Assembly: GCA_001557035.1 (NCBI GenBank)
Contig: LSKJ01000757.1
Span: 1 to 38,559, forward strand
Reading direction: 5' to 3'
DNA from: Rhodospirillaceae bacterium CCH5-H10
Lineage (GTDB): Bacteria; Pseudomonadota; Alphaproteobacteria; Reyranellales; Reyranellaceae
DNA length: 38,559 nucleotides
Position 1 is the first letter of the stretch, and every line of letters begins with the position of its first letter. Below are positions 1 to 7,561 of the stretch, one piece after another. The translations under genes were made by a program, and so were the position numbers. A model generated the notes under the pieces. That model was not told where the DNA came from and ran no database searches. It saw nothing but the letters and a program-made list of their open reading frames with translations.

Positions 1-268
1 GTCCCGGCCCGCCGGTGGCGGCGATCCCGTCGAGATCGGCCAGGCCGAGCCCGGCCTCGTCGAGCGCCTGCGCGACCAGCCCGTCGATCCGTTCGAGGTG
101 CGCGCGCGCGGCGATCTCGGGCACGACGCCGCCGAAGCGGCGATGCTCGGTGAGCTGGCTGTAGACGGTATTGGAAAGGATTCTGCCGACCGCCTGCGTT
201 CCCGCCGGCGCCTCGATCAGGGCGACAGCCGTCTCGTCGCAGCTCGTTTCGATGCCCATCACGCGCAT
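1..268 (-). CDS. tsaD: TsaD, tRNA N6-threonylcarbamoyladenosine synthase, N-terminal part
   Basis: Catalytic subunit of the cytosolic complex that transfers threonylcarbamoyl to A37 of ANN-decoding tRNAs. The visible 89 residues begin [17 protein letters not shown], the family's ATPase-fold opening motif, and continue through [13 protein letters not shown], which carries the first histidine of the metal site, and GIAATGGPG. The gene runs off the left edge, so about three quarters of the protein is missing. The start could be the ATG at 268 or the one at 259; both give the same core. In many alphaproteobacteria tsaD is divergent from hemC, as here, but an oxygenase gene lies between them. Confidence 0.93.
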   Translation of the reverse strand, partial: MRVMGIETSCDETAVALIEAPAGTQAVGRILSNTVYSQLTEHRRFGGVVPEIAARAHLERIDGLVAQALDEAGLGLADLDGIAATGGPG

Positions 269-323
269 GCGTGACTTCTAGAGGGCGGAAGGCGGCGGCG
301 CCAGATGGCGTCTCGCCGTCGTC

Positions 324-974
324 CTAGAGGCTGAGATTGAAGGCGATGGAGATGCGTTCGGCCGTGCCGCGATAGGGACGGACCTGATGCAGCAACCATG
401 ACGGAAACAGGACCAGCCGGCCGGCCTTCGGCAGCAGCACTTCGTTGGCCCCGCCCGACAGGCCGCCCTGCAGGGTGAAGCCGAGATGGGGCGCATACAT
501 CGAGGGCCCCGCGCCGCGCGGATCCAAGAATTCGAGCGCGCCGCCCAGCGACGGATCGGCAGCGATACCGCCATCGTCGACATAGTAGACGCCCGACCAG
601 AAGGCGCCGGGATGTGCGTGCGGCAGGTTGCCATGGCCGCTGCGATTGACGTTGGCCCACATGTTGGCGCGCCACGTCACGGCGAAAAGGCCGGGATGCG
701 GACCACTGCCGGCCGTGCCCGAACGGTCCATGGTCGCGCGATTGGCGGTGTTGCGGCCGATCGCCAGAAGCTTCAGCGCCGGCACGCCGCCCCAGCGATC
801 CATGTCCCACGTCGACTGCCAGCCGCCTTCGTTGGAGGCCTGCTTGCCGGGATGGGATTTCTCGCGCTCATCGATGACTCGCCGCAGGTCGGCATTGAGT
901 GTCGCCGCATCCGGCACGTCGTAGACGACCAGCGGCGTCGCGAACAACGGCACGATCTCGAAATCGGGGCTCAT
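324..974 (-). CDS. Putative 2OG-Fe(II) oxygenase (TIGR02466-type)
   Basis: A 216-residue protein resembling the putative 2-oxoglutarate/Fe(II) oxygenase family with the HxHPGAxWSGVYYV signature, here at residues 119-132 (His119/His121). Further on are FPSWLLHQV (His196) and an RISIAFN strand with Arg207, the expected distal histidine and the 2-oxoglutarate-anchoring arginine. This is a double-stranded beta-helix enzyme; the substrate is unknown and I infer none. The start is the ATG at 974; the frame stays open upstream to about 1151, but that extension has no family-like sequence. The gene reads in the same direction as tsaD, 55 bases upstream of it, so the two may be co-transcribed. No signal peptide is seen, so it is probably cytosolic. 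Confidence 0.85.
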   Translation of the reverse strand: MSPDFEIVPLFATPLVVYDVPDAATLNADLRRVIDEREKSHPGKQASNEGGWQSTWDMDRWGGVPALKLLAIGRNTANRATMDRSGTAGSGPHPGLFAVTWRANMWANVNRSGHGNLPHAHPGAFWSGVYYVDDGGIAADPSLGGALEFLDPRGAGPSMYAPHLGFTLQGGLSGGANEVLLPKAGRLVLFPSWLLHQVRPYRGTAERISIAFNLSL

Positions 975-1238
975 GCGGCAATGGCTTTCGCCAACTTCGC
1001 AGCTTGCCTGCGACACACCAAGTGCAAGGGTCTGATCATCCGGGTGAGCGCGGCTCAATAACAGAAGCACATTCTCCCTTGAAGCCGGCTTGCGCACATC
1101 CGCCCTTCTTGCAGGGCTTGTTTCTCGGAACGCTGGCCTGGAAGGCATCATCGCGCATCAAATCACGCAGTCTTGATTTTGCAGCCGAGGCTTCGTCGCT
1201 TGTGGCGCGTACAGGCAACCTACGCTAGAGCAGCGGCC

Positions 1239-2165
1239 ATGACGTCCCCCCTTCTCCGGCTCGGTACGCGCGGCAGTCCGCTGGCCCTCACCCAGACCGG
1301 CCTGGTGCGCGATGCCCTGGCCCGCTCCGTTCCGGCCCTCTCCGCTCCCGGTGCGATCGAGATCGTGCCGATCAGGACCACCGGCGACGTGATCCAGGAC
1401 CGGCCGCTTTCGGAGGCGGGCGGAAAGGGCCTGTTCGTCAAGGAGATCGAGGAAGCGCTGCTGGCCGGCCGTATCGATGCGGCCGTGCACAGCATGAAGG
1501 ACATGCCGACCGCACAGCCGCCGGGCCTCGCCATCTCCGCTTTCCTGCCGCGCGAGGATGCACGCGACGTGCTGATCGCCGGCGACCTGGAACGCATCGA
1601 CGCGCTCCCGCGCGGCGCCGTCGTCGGCACCTCGGCGCTGCGCCGCAAGGCATTGCTGCTGCACCGCCGGCCGGACCTACAGATCGTCACCTTTCGCGGC
1701 AATGTCGAAACACGCCTCGCGAAACGTGCCGCCGGCACCGTTCACGCGACGATCCTGGCGCTCGCCGGGCTGAAGCGGCTGGGCAAGCCCGAGGTCGGCA
1801 CGCCCATTCCCGAATCCGAGATGCTGCCCGCGGTCGGACAGGGCGCGGTGTGCATCGAGGCCCGCGCCGACGATGCGCGGACCCGCGGCTGGCTCGCCAC
1901 CATCGACCATGAAGCCACGGGCGTCTGCGTGCGCGCCGAGCATGCGATGCTGGTCGTGCTCGACGGCTCCTGCCGCACGCCGATCGCGGGCCATGCGATC
2001 CTGACGGACGGCGCGCTGCACCTGCGCGCCCTGATCGCCCGCCCCGACGGATCCACGGTGATCGAGACCGAACGCCACGGCAGCGCGAGCGAAGCCGCCG
2101 CGATGGGCCGCGACGCCGGCGAAGAACTGAAGCGCCGCGGCGGACCGGGCTTCTTCGCCGACTGA
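1239..2165 (+). CDS. hemC: Porphobilinogen deaminase (hydroxymethylbilane synthase)
   Basis: Condenses four porphobilinogens into hydroxymethylbilane in the cytosolic tetrapyrrole pathway. The 308-residue length is normal. Family motifs are clear: LRLGTRGSPLALTQ at the N-terminus, the HSMKDMPT loop, GTSALRR, the arginine-rich FRGNVETRL, and LDGSCRTPIAGHA with the cysteine that carries the dipyrromethane cofactor. The ATG at 1239 is chosen because it directly precedes the conserved N-terminus; the reading frame extends 66 bases upstream without family similarity. It is divergent from the 2OG oxygenase across a 264-base region that holds no gene I can recognise (975-1238) and presumably both promoters. 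Confidence 0.97.
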   Translation: MTSPLLRLGTRGSPLALTQTGLVRDALARSVPALSAPGAIEIVPIRTTGDVIQDRPLSEAGGKGLFVKEIEEALLAGRIDAAVHSMKDMPTAQPPGLAISAFLPREDARDVLIAGDLERIDALPRGAVVGTSALRRKALLLHRRPDLQIVTFRGNVETRLAKRAAGTVHATILALAGLKRLGKPEVGTPIPESEMLPAVGQGAVCIEARADDARTRGWLATIDHEATGVCVRAEHAMLVVLDGSCRTPIAGHAILTDGALHLRALIARPDGSTVIETERHGSASEAAAMGRDAGEELKRRGGPGFFAD

Positions 2166-2212
2166 AGACCCGCCTTCCCAGTCAGCGGCTCTATCGCATG
2201 TAGCTCACACAC

Positions 2213-2351
2213 CCGTCGTCCCGACCGGAGCGAAGCGGAGTGGAGGGACCTCTTTTCCTCGATTTGACGGCATTAACTGGAAAAGAGGTCTCTCCACTCC
2301 GCGCGGAGTTTACCCCGAGGAACTCGAGGGGCGCTCCGGTCGAGACGACGG
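2213..2351. repeat. Intergenic palindromic repeat (REP/BIME-like), asymmetric
   Basis: Long inverted repeat between hemC and the methyltransferase. The outer arms 2213-2232 and 2332-2351 pair with one mismatch, and the inner arms 2236-2258 and 2279-2301 pair with one mismatch. The left side has only 3 bases between its arm segments and the right side has 30, so the right arm carries about 27 extra bases. The core GACCGGAGCGAAGCGGAG is typical of alphaproteobacterial dispersed palindromes. Confidence 0.8.
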
Positions 2352-2381
2352 TATATTTCACATGCGATAGCCTGCTCGGAG

Positions 2382-2400
2382 AGCCGAGCTTCGCTCGGCT
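2382..2400. terminator. Hairpin between convergent hemC and methyltransferase genes
   Basis: Perfect 7-base stem AGCCGAG/CTCGGCT with a CTTCG loop, followed on the plus strand by a pyrimidine-rich TCCTATTCCTT. It ends two bases before the stop codon of the minus-strand methyltransferase gene. The position and a weak T-tract suggest a terminator for the hemC transcript, possibly bidirectional. Confidence 0.5.
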
Positions 2401-2402
2401 TC

Positions 2403-3899
2403 CTATTCCTTCTGGCAGACGAAGGCGTAGCCCGGGAACAGGTTCGACTTCTCGCGTTCGAGCTGTTCCCAGCGGGCGAGGTCGGACATCGTCCGCTCGG
2501 TCGGGAAGCGCGCGCGATAGAGTTCGAGCGGGCCGGCATTGGCTGCCGCGCTCTGCGACGCACCGACGTTGAATTCGAAGCCGAGAAAGCGCAGCCCGCT
2601 GCCTTCGAGGAAAGTGCGCAGGCGCGAGACCGTGAAGCGGTGTTCCTGCACGTGGAAGCAGAGATCGCGCAGCAGGCTCGCGCTCCAGAAATCCTCCCAC
2701 GCGGTGAGTGGCCGCAACCGCCGCCATTCGCCGCTCATCACCTTGCGGCGGAATTCGCGCAGACCGTCGAGCGTCGACGGCAGGCGCGCCATCTCGATGT
2801 CGCGGCGCGCCTTCACCACCAGCGTGCGCGCGCTCTCGCCATAAAGGCCGAGCCGCAGGAAGGCGCCGGTCCGCAGCACCGCGGAGATCGCCTGCAGACC
2901 CGCCTTGGGATCGGCCATGTGATGCAGCACGCCGACGCATTCGGCATGGTCGAAGATGCGACCGAGCTTCGGCAGGTCAAGAATGTCGCCGCGCAGGAAC
3001 TCGATGTTGTCGATGCCGTAGCGCGCCGCCATGCGCTTGCCGTAGGCGAGGCTGGCGCGCGAAAGATCGACGCCGGTCACGCGAGCATTCGCGTAGGACG
3101 ACGCCACGGTGAGCGGATGCTGGCCCGTGCCGGCGCCTGGCATCAGAACTTCGAGCGGCGCTTCGCCGAAATCGATGGCGGTCGCATGCGGGAAGTCGCG
3201 CATCAGCGCCGCGCGCACGTCGACCGGCGGCCGGCGCGCCAGATGCGTCCAGCGCGGATAGGGATTGGTCTCGTACATCGCCTGTACCGACAGCGAGACG
3301 GCGTCGGTGATGGGCGCGATCTCGGGGATCGTGGCCTTGAGATCCTGCTCTTCGGCGACTTCGGCACGCGGCGTCGCGGGCGGCCGGAACATCGAAGCGG
3401 CCGGCTCGTCGACGATCGTCCGATCGTCGGGCCAGACATATTCGTTGAGCCAGGCCTGCTCCGCGAGGGACGCGATCAGCTCGGTGACCTGCGGCGTCGG
3501 CTCGGCGGTCGCGACGGCCTTGCGCAAGGCCAGCAGCTTGCGTTCGAGATCGGCGTCGCGGTTCAGCGACTTGCGCAGGAACGCATGCAGCAGGCGATCG
3601 TCGGCGAGACGCTGCAGGTCGTTGTCGCCGGGCCAGCCGACCACGAGCTGGTTGGCCGCGCCCCAGCCCACGGCGTCCCAGTTGGCGCCGTCGTCGGCAT
3701 AGGCCTCCAGCAACAAGGTCCTGAGCTGCGCGTTGGGTTGCGCGGTGCGGGCGCGTTCGAGGATCGCATCGAGGCCCATGCGCGCCTGCGCATCGCGCGG
3801 TGAGGCGGCAAGCGCCTGGCGATAGGCCGACATGGCTTCGTCGAAACGTCCGGCGGCGAACAGTTCGTCGCCGATCGTGGAATAGCGATGGGGGGTCAA
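2403..3899 (-). CDS. TPR-containing class I SAM-dependent methyltransferase
   Basis: A 498-residue protein. Residues about 5-50 form a tetratricopeptide-like helical pair (DELFAAGRFDEAMSAYRQAL). A helical middle region follows, then the YETNPYPRW motif (209-217) seen in this group of putative methyltransferases. The Rossmann methyltransferase domain follows: motif I VLMPGAGTGQ at 251-260, the acidic GVDLS at 276-280, GDILDLP near 304-310 and VGVLHHM at 322-328. The methyl acceptor is unknown. The start appears to be TTG at 3899, because an in-frame stop lies about 30 bases upstream with no ATG or GTG between; the next ATG would remove half of the TPR. It is divergent from the M48 protease gene. 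Confidence 0.85.
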   Translation of the reverse strand: MTPHRYSTIGDELFAAGRFDEAMSAYRQALAASPRDAQARMGLDAILERARTAQPNAQLRTLLLEAYADDGANWDAVGWGAANQLVVGWPGDNDLQRLADDRLLHAFLRKSLNRDADLERKLLALRKAVATAEPTPQVTELIASLAEQAWLNEYVWPDDRTIVDEPAASMFRPPATPRAEVAEEQDLKATIPEIAPITDAVSLSVQAMYETNPYPRWTHLARRPPVDVRAALMRDFPHATAIDFGEAPLEVLMPGAGTGQHPLTVASSYANARVTGVDLSRASLAYGKRMAARYGIDNIEFLRGDILDLPKLGRIFDHAECVGVLHHMADPKAGLQAISAVLRTGAFLRLGLYGESARTLVVKARRDIEMARLPSTLDGLREFRRKVMSGEWRRLRPLTAWEDFWSASLLRDLCFHVQEHRFTVSRLRTFLEGSGLRFLGFEFNVGASQSAAANAGPLELYRARFPTERTMSDLARWEQLEREKSNLFPGYAFVCQKE

Positions 3900-3990
3900 C
3901 TTGGTCTTCGTTCGGTGGACGCTTCCCTATAGCACGCCCTCGCGCGGCGCACGCTCGACCGCACCCGGTGCGTTCCCTAGACTTCGCGCC

Positions 3991-4803
3991 ATGGCATTCG
4001 CCCCACGCCTGCTGCTGACACTGTGCGGCCTCACGTCCCTGCTCGCGGCCTGCGAGACGGCGCCGGTTTCGGGGCGCTCGCAGATGATGCTCGTCAGCGA
4101 AAGCGAGGAGCGACAGATGGGCCTGCAGGCCTATCGCGAGGTGCTGAACAAGGAGACGCTGTCGCGCGACGCGCAGACCAACGCGCTGGTCGAGAAGGTC
4201 GGCCGCCGCATCGCCGCTGCCGCCGAACGGCCACCGCAGGAACTGTGGCGCGCGCCGAACTTTCGCTGGGAATTCAAGACCGTCGACAAGAACGAGCCGA
4301 ATGCCTTCTGCCTGCCCGGTGGCAAGATCGTGGTCTACACCGGCCTGCTGCCGATCACCCGAACCGAGGCGGGCATGGCCGTCGTGATCGCCCACGAGGT
4401 CGCCCACGCCCTGGCGCGCCACGGGGCGGAGCGCATGAGCGACCAGATGGTGGCGTCGGTCGGCACGACGGCCGCGGCGGTTGCCCTCTCGGCGACGGTC
4501 AGCGGCCGCAGCCGCACCTATTTGCCTGCCATGATGGCTGCGGTCGGCGCCGGCGCCACCGTGGGCTACATCCTGCCGATGTCGCGCGCGCAGGAATCGG
4601 AGGCCGACCGGATCGGCCTCGTGCTGATGGCGCTGGCGGGCTACGATCCGCGCGAGGCCGTGGGCCTGTGGGAACGCATGCGCGCCGCCGGTTCCGGCAA
4701 GCGGCAGGCGGAGTGGCTCGGCACCCATCCCGCGGACACGACACGCATTGCCGACATCAGACGCTGGCTGCCCGAGGCCATGCAATATTACAGGCCAAGA
4801 TGA
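3991..4803 (+). CDS. M48-family zinc metalloprotease, outer-membrane or periplasmic lipoprotein
   Basis: A 270-residue protein with an N-terminal signal ending in the lipobox LLAAC, placing the lipidated cysteine at residue 21. The zinc motif HEVAH is at 135-139, and the third-ligand motif ESEAD at 202-206 gives Glu202 as the likely ligand. This arrangement matches LoiP/YcaL-type M48 proteases acting in envelope protein quality control. The hydrophobic stretches between the two motifs are glycine/alanine-rich and usual for the family. The start is the ATG at 3991, because the frame continuing upstream to 3901 would put a non-signal sequence ahead of the lipobox. Its stop overlaps the next start as ATGA, implying co-translation with the TusA-like gene. 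Confidence 0.9.
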   Translation: MAFAPRLLLTLCGLTSLLAACETAPVSGRSQMMLVSESEERQMGLQAYREVLNKETLSRDAQTNALVEKVGRRIAAAAERPPQELWRAPNFRWEFKTVDKNEPNAFCLPGGKIVVYTGLLPITRTEAGMAVVIAHEVAHALARHGAERMSDQMVASVGTTAAAVALSATVSGRSRTYLPAMMAAVGAGATVGYILPMSRAQESEADRIGLVLMALAGYDPREAVGLWERMRAAGSGKRQAEWLGTHPADTTRIADIRRWLPEAMQYYRPR

Positions 4804-5027
4804 CCGACACGCTGGAATACGACGCGACCGGCCTGCTCTGCCCCTTGCCGGTGCTGCGCGCCAACCGCAAGCTGCGCGAGCTGGACACGGGCGGCCTGCT
4901 CACGGTGCGCGCGACCGATCCCGCTGCCGAGGCCGATTTTCCCGCCTTCTGCCGGCAGACCGGCCACGAGCTGGTCTCTGCGACGCGCGAGGGCGAGGTG
5001 CTGGTATTCGTGATCCGGAAACGCTAG
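4800..5027 (+). CDS. TusA-family sulfurtransferase (SirA-like)
   Basis: A 75-residue protein with the family's CPxP motif as [10 protein letters not shown]; Cys14 is the persulfide-carrying residue in characterised members. The rest follows the small beta-alpha-beta TusA fold, including [21 protein letters not shown]. Family members relay sulfur for tRNA thiolation or cofactor synthesis; which role applies here cannot be decided. The start codon overlaps the stop of the M48 protease gene (ATGA at 4800-4803), and pgk follows 29 bases later, so the three could be one transcript. The position next to a lipoprotein protease has no obvious functional meaning. Confidence 0.88.
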   Translation: MTDTLEYDATGLLCPLPVLRANRKLRELDTGGLLTVRATDPAAEADFPAFCRQTGHELVSATREGEVLVFVIRKR

Positions 5028-5056
5028 ACGGCCGTTCGACAGACAAGAGAGAGTTC

Positions 5057-6262
5057 ATGCCGCAGACGACCTTCAAGACGATCGATTCCATGGACATGTC
5101 GGGCAAGCGCGTGCTGGTGCGCGTCGATCTCAACGTGCCGATGAAGAACGGCAAGGTGACCGACGCGACCCGCATCGAGCGCGCAGCACCGACGATCAAG
5201 GAACTGGCGGCCAAGGGCGCCAAGGTGATCGTGCTCAGCCATTTCGGCCGCCCCGACGGCAAGCGCGTGCCCGACATGACGCTGCGCCCGCTGGTCGAGC
5301 CGCTGGAGTCCGCGCTCGGCAAGCCGGTGGGCTTTGCGGAGGATTGCATCGGCCCGCTCGCGGAAGAGGCCGTCCGCAACATGAAGGCGGGCGACGTGCT
5401 GCTCCTGGAGAACCTGCGGTTCCACAAGGAGGAGGAGAAGAACGACGCGGGCTTCATCGACAAGCTTTCGCTGCTGGGCGACGTCTACGTGAACGATGCC
5501 TTCTCGACCGCCCATCGCGCCCACGCCTCGACCGAGGGCCTCGCCAACCGCCTGCCGGCGGTCGCCGGTCGCCTGATGCAGGGCGAGCTGGAGGCGCTCG
5601 ACAAGGCGCTGGGCAGCCCGAAGCGGCCGGTGTGCGCCATCGTCGGCGGCGCCAAGGTCTCCACCAAGCTCGACCTGCTGGGCAACCTCGTCGGCAAGGT
5701 CGACAAGCTGATCATCGGCGGCGGCATGGCCAACACGTTCATGCACGCGCAGGGGATCCCGGTCGGCAAGTCCCTCTGCGAGAAGGACCTCGCTGCAACC
5801 GCACTCGAGATCCTGGAGAAGGCCAAGGCCGCCAGGTGCACGGTGCTGCTGCCGCTCGACGTGATGGCGGCGGACGAGTTCAAGGCGAACGCGCCGCACG
5901 TCGTGGTCGATGCCGATGCCTGCCCCGACGACAAGATGATCCTCGACGTGGGTCCCAAGACGATCGCGCTCTACCAGAAAGAGATTGCCGACTGCTCGAC
6001 CGTCGTCTGGAACGGTCCGCTCGGCGCCTTCGAGATCAAGCCGTTCGACACCGGCACGATGGCGCTGGCGCAGGACGTGGCCCGGCTCACCGCGGCGGGC
6101 AAGCTCCTGTCGGTGGCCGGCGGCGGCGACACGGTGGCGGCGCTGGCGGCCGCCGGCGTGGAAGAGAAATTCTCCTACGTCTCGACGGCGGGCGGCGCCT
6201 TCCTCGAATGGATGGAAGGCAAGACCCTGCCCGGCGTCGCGGCGCTGATCCGGGCCGCGTAG
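5057..6262 (+). CDS. pgk: Phosphoglycerate kinase
   Basis: Cytosolic glycolytic and gluconeogenic enzyme interconverting 1,3-bisphosphoglycerate plus ADP with 3-phosphoglycerate plus ATP. At 401 residues it has the normal length. Motifs include [12 protein letters not shown] near the start, LSHFGRPDG, the [11 protein letters not shown] segment, [13 protein letters not shown], the GGGMANTF loop and [10 protein letters not shown], and the C-terminal [10 protein letters not shown] nucleotide loop. The ATG at 5057 is preceded by a purine-rich AAGAGAGAG ribosome site. Unlike many alphaproteobacteria, gap is not next to it here; the upstream genes are the protease and the TusA-like gene and the downstream one is a Nudix hydrolase. 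Confidence 0.97.
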   Translation: MPQTTFKTIDSMDMSGKRVLVRVDLNVPMKNGKVTDATRIERAAPTIKELAAKGAKVIVLSHFGRPDGKRVPDMTLRPLVEPLESALGKPVGFAEDCIGPLAEEAVRNMKAGDVLLLENLRFHKEEEKNDAGFIDKLSLLGDVYVNDAFSTAHRAHASTEGLANRLPAVAGRLMQGELEALDKALGSPKRPVCAIVGGAKVSTKLDLLGNLVGKVDKLIIGGGMANTFMHAQGIPVGKSLCEKDLAATALEILEKAKAARCTVLLPLDVMAADEFKANAPHVVVDADACPDDKMILDVGPKTIALYQKEIADCSTVVWNGPLGAFEIKPFDTGTMALAQDVARLTAAGKLLSVAGGGDTVAALAAAGVEEKFSYVSTAGGAFLEWMEGKTLPGVAALIRAA

Positions 6263-6273
6263 GGGCGAGCAAC

Positions 6274-6864
6274 ATGAGCGCTCCACCCGATCGCCCCCGC
6301 CTGCCCTGGGATCCGCCCGAGCATTTCGAGAAGCGGGTGCCCGAGGGCGACAATCGCGAGCGGCTGGTCTGCGGGCGCTGCGAGTTCATCCACTACCAGA
6401 ACCCCAAGGTCGTCGCCGGCGCGGTCTGTACCTGGCAAGATAGGATCCTGCTGGCCAGGCGCGCCATCGAGCCGCGCAAGGGCTTCTGGACCCTGCCCGC
6501 CGGCTACATGGAGCTGGGCGAGACGACCGAGCAGGCGGCGCAGCGCGAGGCGCTCGAAGAAGCCTGCGCCACCATCGAGATCGACCGCCTGCTCGCCATG
6601 TACAGCGTGGCGCGCATCGGCCAGGTGCAGATCATGTACCGCGCGAAGCTGGTCACGCCGGACATCGCCTGCGGCATCGAGAGCGAGGAAGTGGCGCTGG
6701 TCGACTGGGCCGACATACCGTGGGACCAGCTCGCCTTCCCGACCGTGGTCTGGGCCTTGGCGCATTTCCACGAGTCGCGCGACAAGGCCGACTTCGCGAC
6801 CTACTCCAACCCGACCGGCGACCTCGCCCGCATGTGGCCGCCGAGGAAGCCCGCGGGCGTCTGA
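6274..6864 (+). CDS. Nudix hydrolase with half zinc ribbon (NUDT23-like)
   Basis: A 196-residue Nudix protein. The Nudix box lies at GYMELGETTEQAAQREALEE, carrying the metal-binding REALEE helix, and the preceding GFWTLPAG strand is typical of the ADP-ribose/FAD pyrophosphatase-like branch. An N-terminal segment PEGDNRERLVCGRCEFIHYQNP matches the second half of the Nudix-associated zinc ribbon, but the first CxxC knuckle is absent and replaced by a proline-rich start. The gene begins 11 bases after pgk, so it is probably co-transcribed; there is no room for a longer N-terminus. The substrate is not predictable from sequence alone. Confidence 0.88.
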   Translation: MSAPPDRPRLPWDPPEHFEKRVPEGDNRERLVCGRCEFIHYQNPKVVAGAVCTWQDRILLARRAIEPRKGFWTLPAGYMELGETTEQAAQREALEEACATIEIDRLLAMYSVARIGQVQIMYRAKLVTPDIACGIESEEVALVDWADIPWDQLAFPTVVWALAHFHESRDKADFATYSNPTGDLARMWPPRKPAGV

Positions 6865-6870
6865 CAATTA

Positions 6871-6955
6871 TCGTCCTGAGCGGAGCGAAGGACCTCACCG
6901 AGCGACCAAAGGACTCCTTGGCCAGCGCGAGATCCTTCGCTGCGCTCAGGATGAC
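6871..6955. repeat. Intergenic palindromic repeat, same subfamily as the element at 23976
   Basis: Inverted repeat between the convergent Nudix and yciB genes. The left arm has GTCCTGAGCGGAGCGAAGGA and the right arm has TCCTTCGCTGCGCTCAGGA, with a central GCGACCAAAGGACT-type spacer. The element at 23976-24066 shares both the arms and most of the spacer. In a transcript it would fold into a long hairpin and could protect or terminate either convergent mRNA. Confidence 0.82.
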
Positions 6956-6967
6956 AAGTTTGGAGCG

Positions 6968-7561
6968 TCAACTCCCCCTCGCAAAGGGATTGTCGTCGCC
7001 GTCCCAGTACTTCTTGAGCAGCGGGATCTGAAGGAAGGCGAAGACCAGCGTGAGCGGGAAGCTCAGGAACATCTTGCTGGCGATCCAGGTGTCGGTCGGG
7101 AAGTTCCGCCACATCACCTCGTTCACGATCGCCAGCACGAAGAAGAACATCGTCCAGCGCATCGTGAGTTGATACCAGCCCTCGTCGGTCAGCTTGAAGG
7201 CCGCGCCGAACAGCGGCTTCAGCAGCGGCTTTTTGAACAGCACCAGGCCGCCGCCCAGGATCACGGCGAACAGGCAGTTCACGATGGTGGGCTTCAGCTT
7301 GATGAAGGTCTCGTCTTGCAGCCAGATGGTGAGGCCGCCGAACACCAGCACGAAGAAGCCGCCGACCAGCGGCATGACCGGCCAGCGCTTCTCCAGCACG
7401 CGATAAAGAGGCAATGCGATCGAGGTCGCCACGATGAAGACGCCGGTGCCCCAGTAGATGCCCCAGCGGCCATTGGCGACGAAGAACAGGATGAGCGGCG
7501 CGAGTTCCAGCGCCGTGGCGTAGAGCTTGCGCGTGCCGTTGTCGTCGCTCTTCTCGCTCAT
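6968..7561 (-). CDS. yciB: YciB/IspZ family inner-membrane septation protein
   Basis: A 197-residue multi-pass membrane protein with the family pattern: LAPLILFFVANGRWGI with its first helix, a GGFFVLVFGGLTIWLQDETFIKLKP-type segment, LFKKPLLKPLFG, and WMRNFPT-like WRNFPTDTWIASKM near the C-terminus. Members are needed for normal septation and cell-envelope synthesis in Gram-negative bacteria. About five membrane segments are visible. The start ATG at 7561 overlaps the ftsY stop by four bases, so the two are translationally coupled. The dapF-ftsY-yciB order is characteristic of alphaproteobacteria. Confidence 0.93.
   Translation of the reverse strand: MSEKSDDNGTRKLYATALELAPLILFFVANGRWGIYWGTGVFIVATSIALPLYRVLEKRWPVMPLVGGFFVLVFGGLTIWLQDETFIKLKPTIVNCLFAVILGGGLVLFKKPLLKPLFGAAFKLTDEGWYQLTMRWTMFFFVLAIVNEVMWRNFPTDTWIASKMFLSFPLTLVFAFLQIPLLKKYWDGDDNPFARGS

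Noticed and set aside
975..1238. Small open frames in the region between the oxygenase and hemC
   Set aside because: No ribosome site, no coherent composition and no family-like sequence; treated as a divergent regulatory region.
5024..6286. 420-codon frame antisense to pgk
   Set aside because: Same shadow pattern; pgk motifs on the plus strand are unambiguous.
6502..6570. Non-canonical residue (Cys for Gly) late in the Nudix box
   Set aside because: The glycine position is variable in the NUDT23-like branch and the catalytic REALEE core is intact, so it is not evidence of inactivation.
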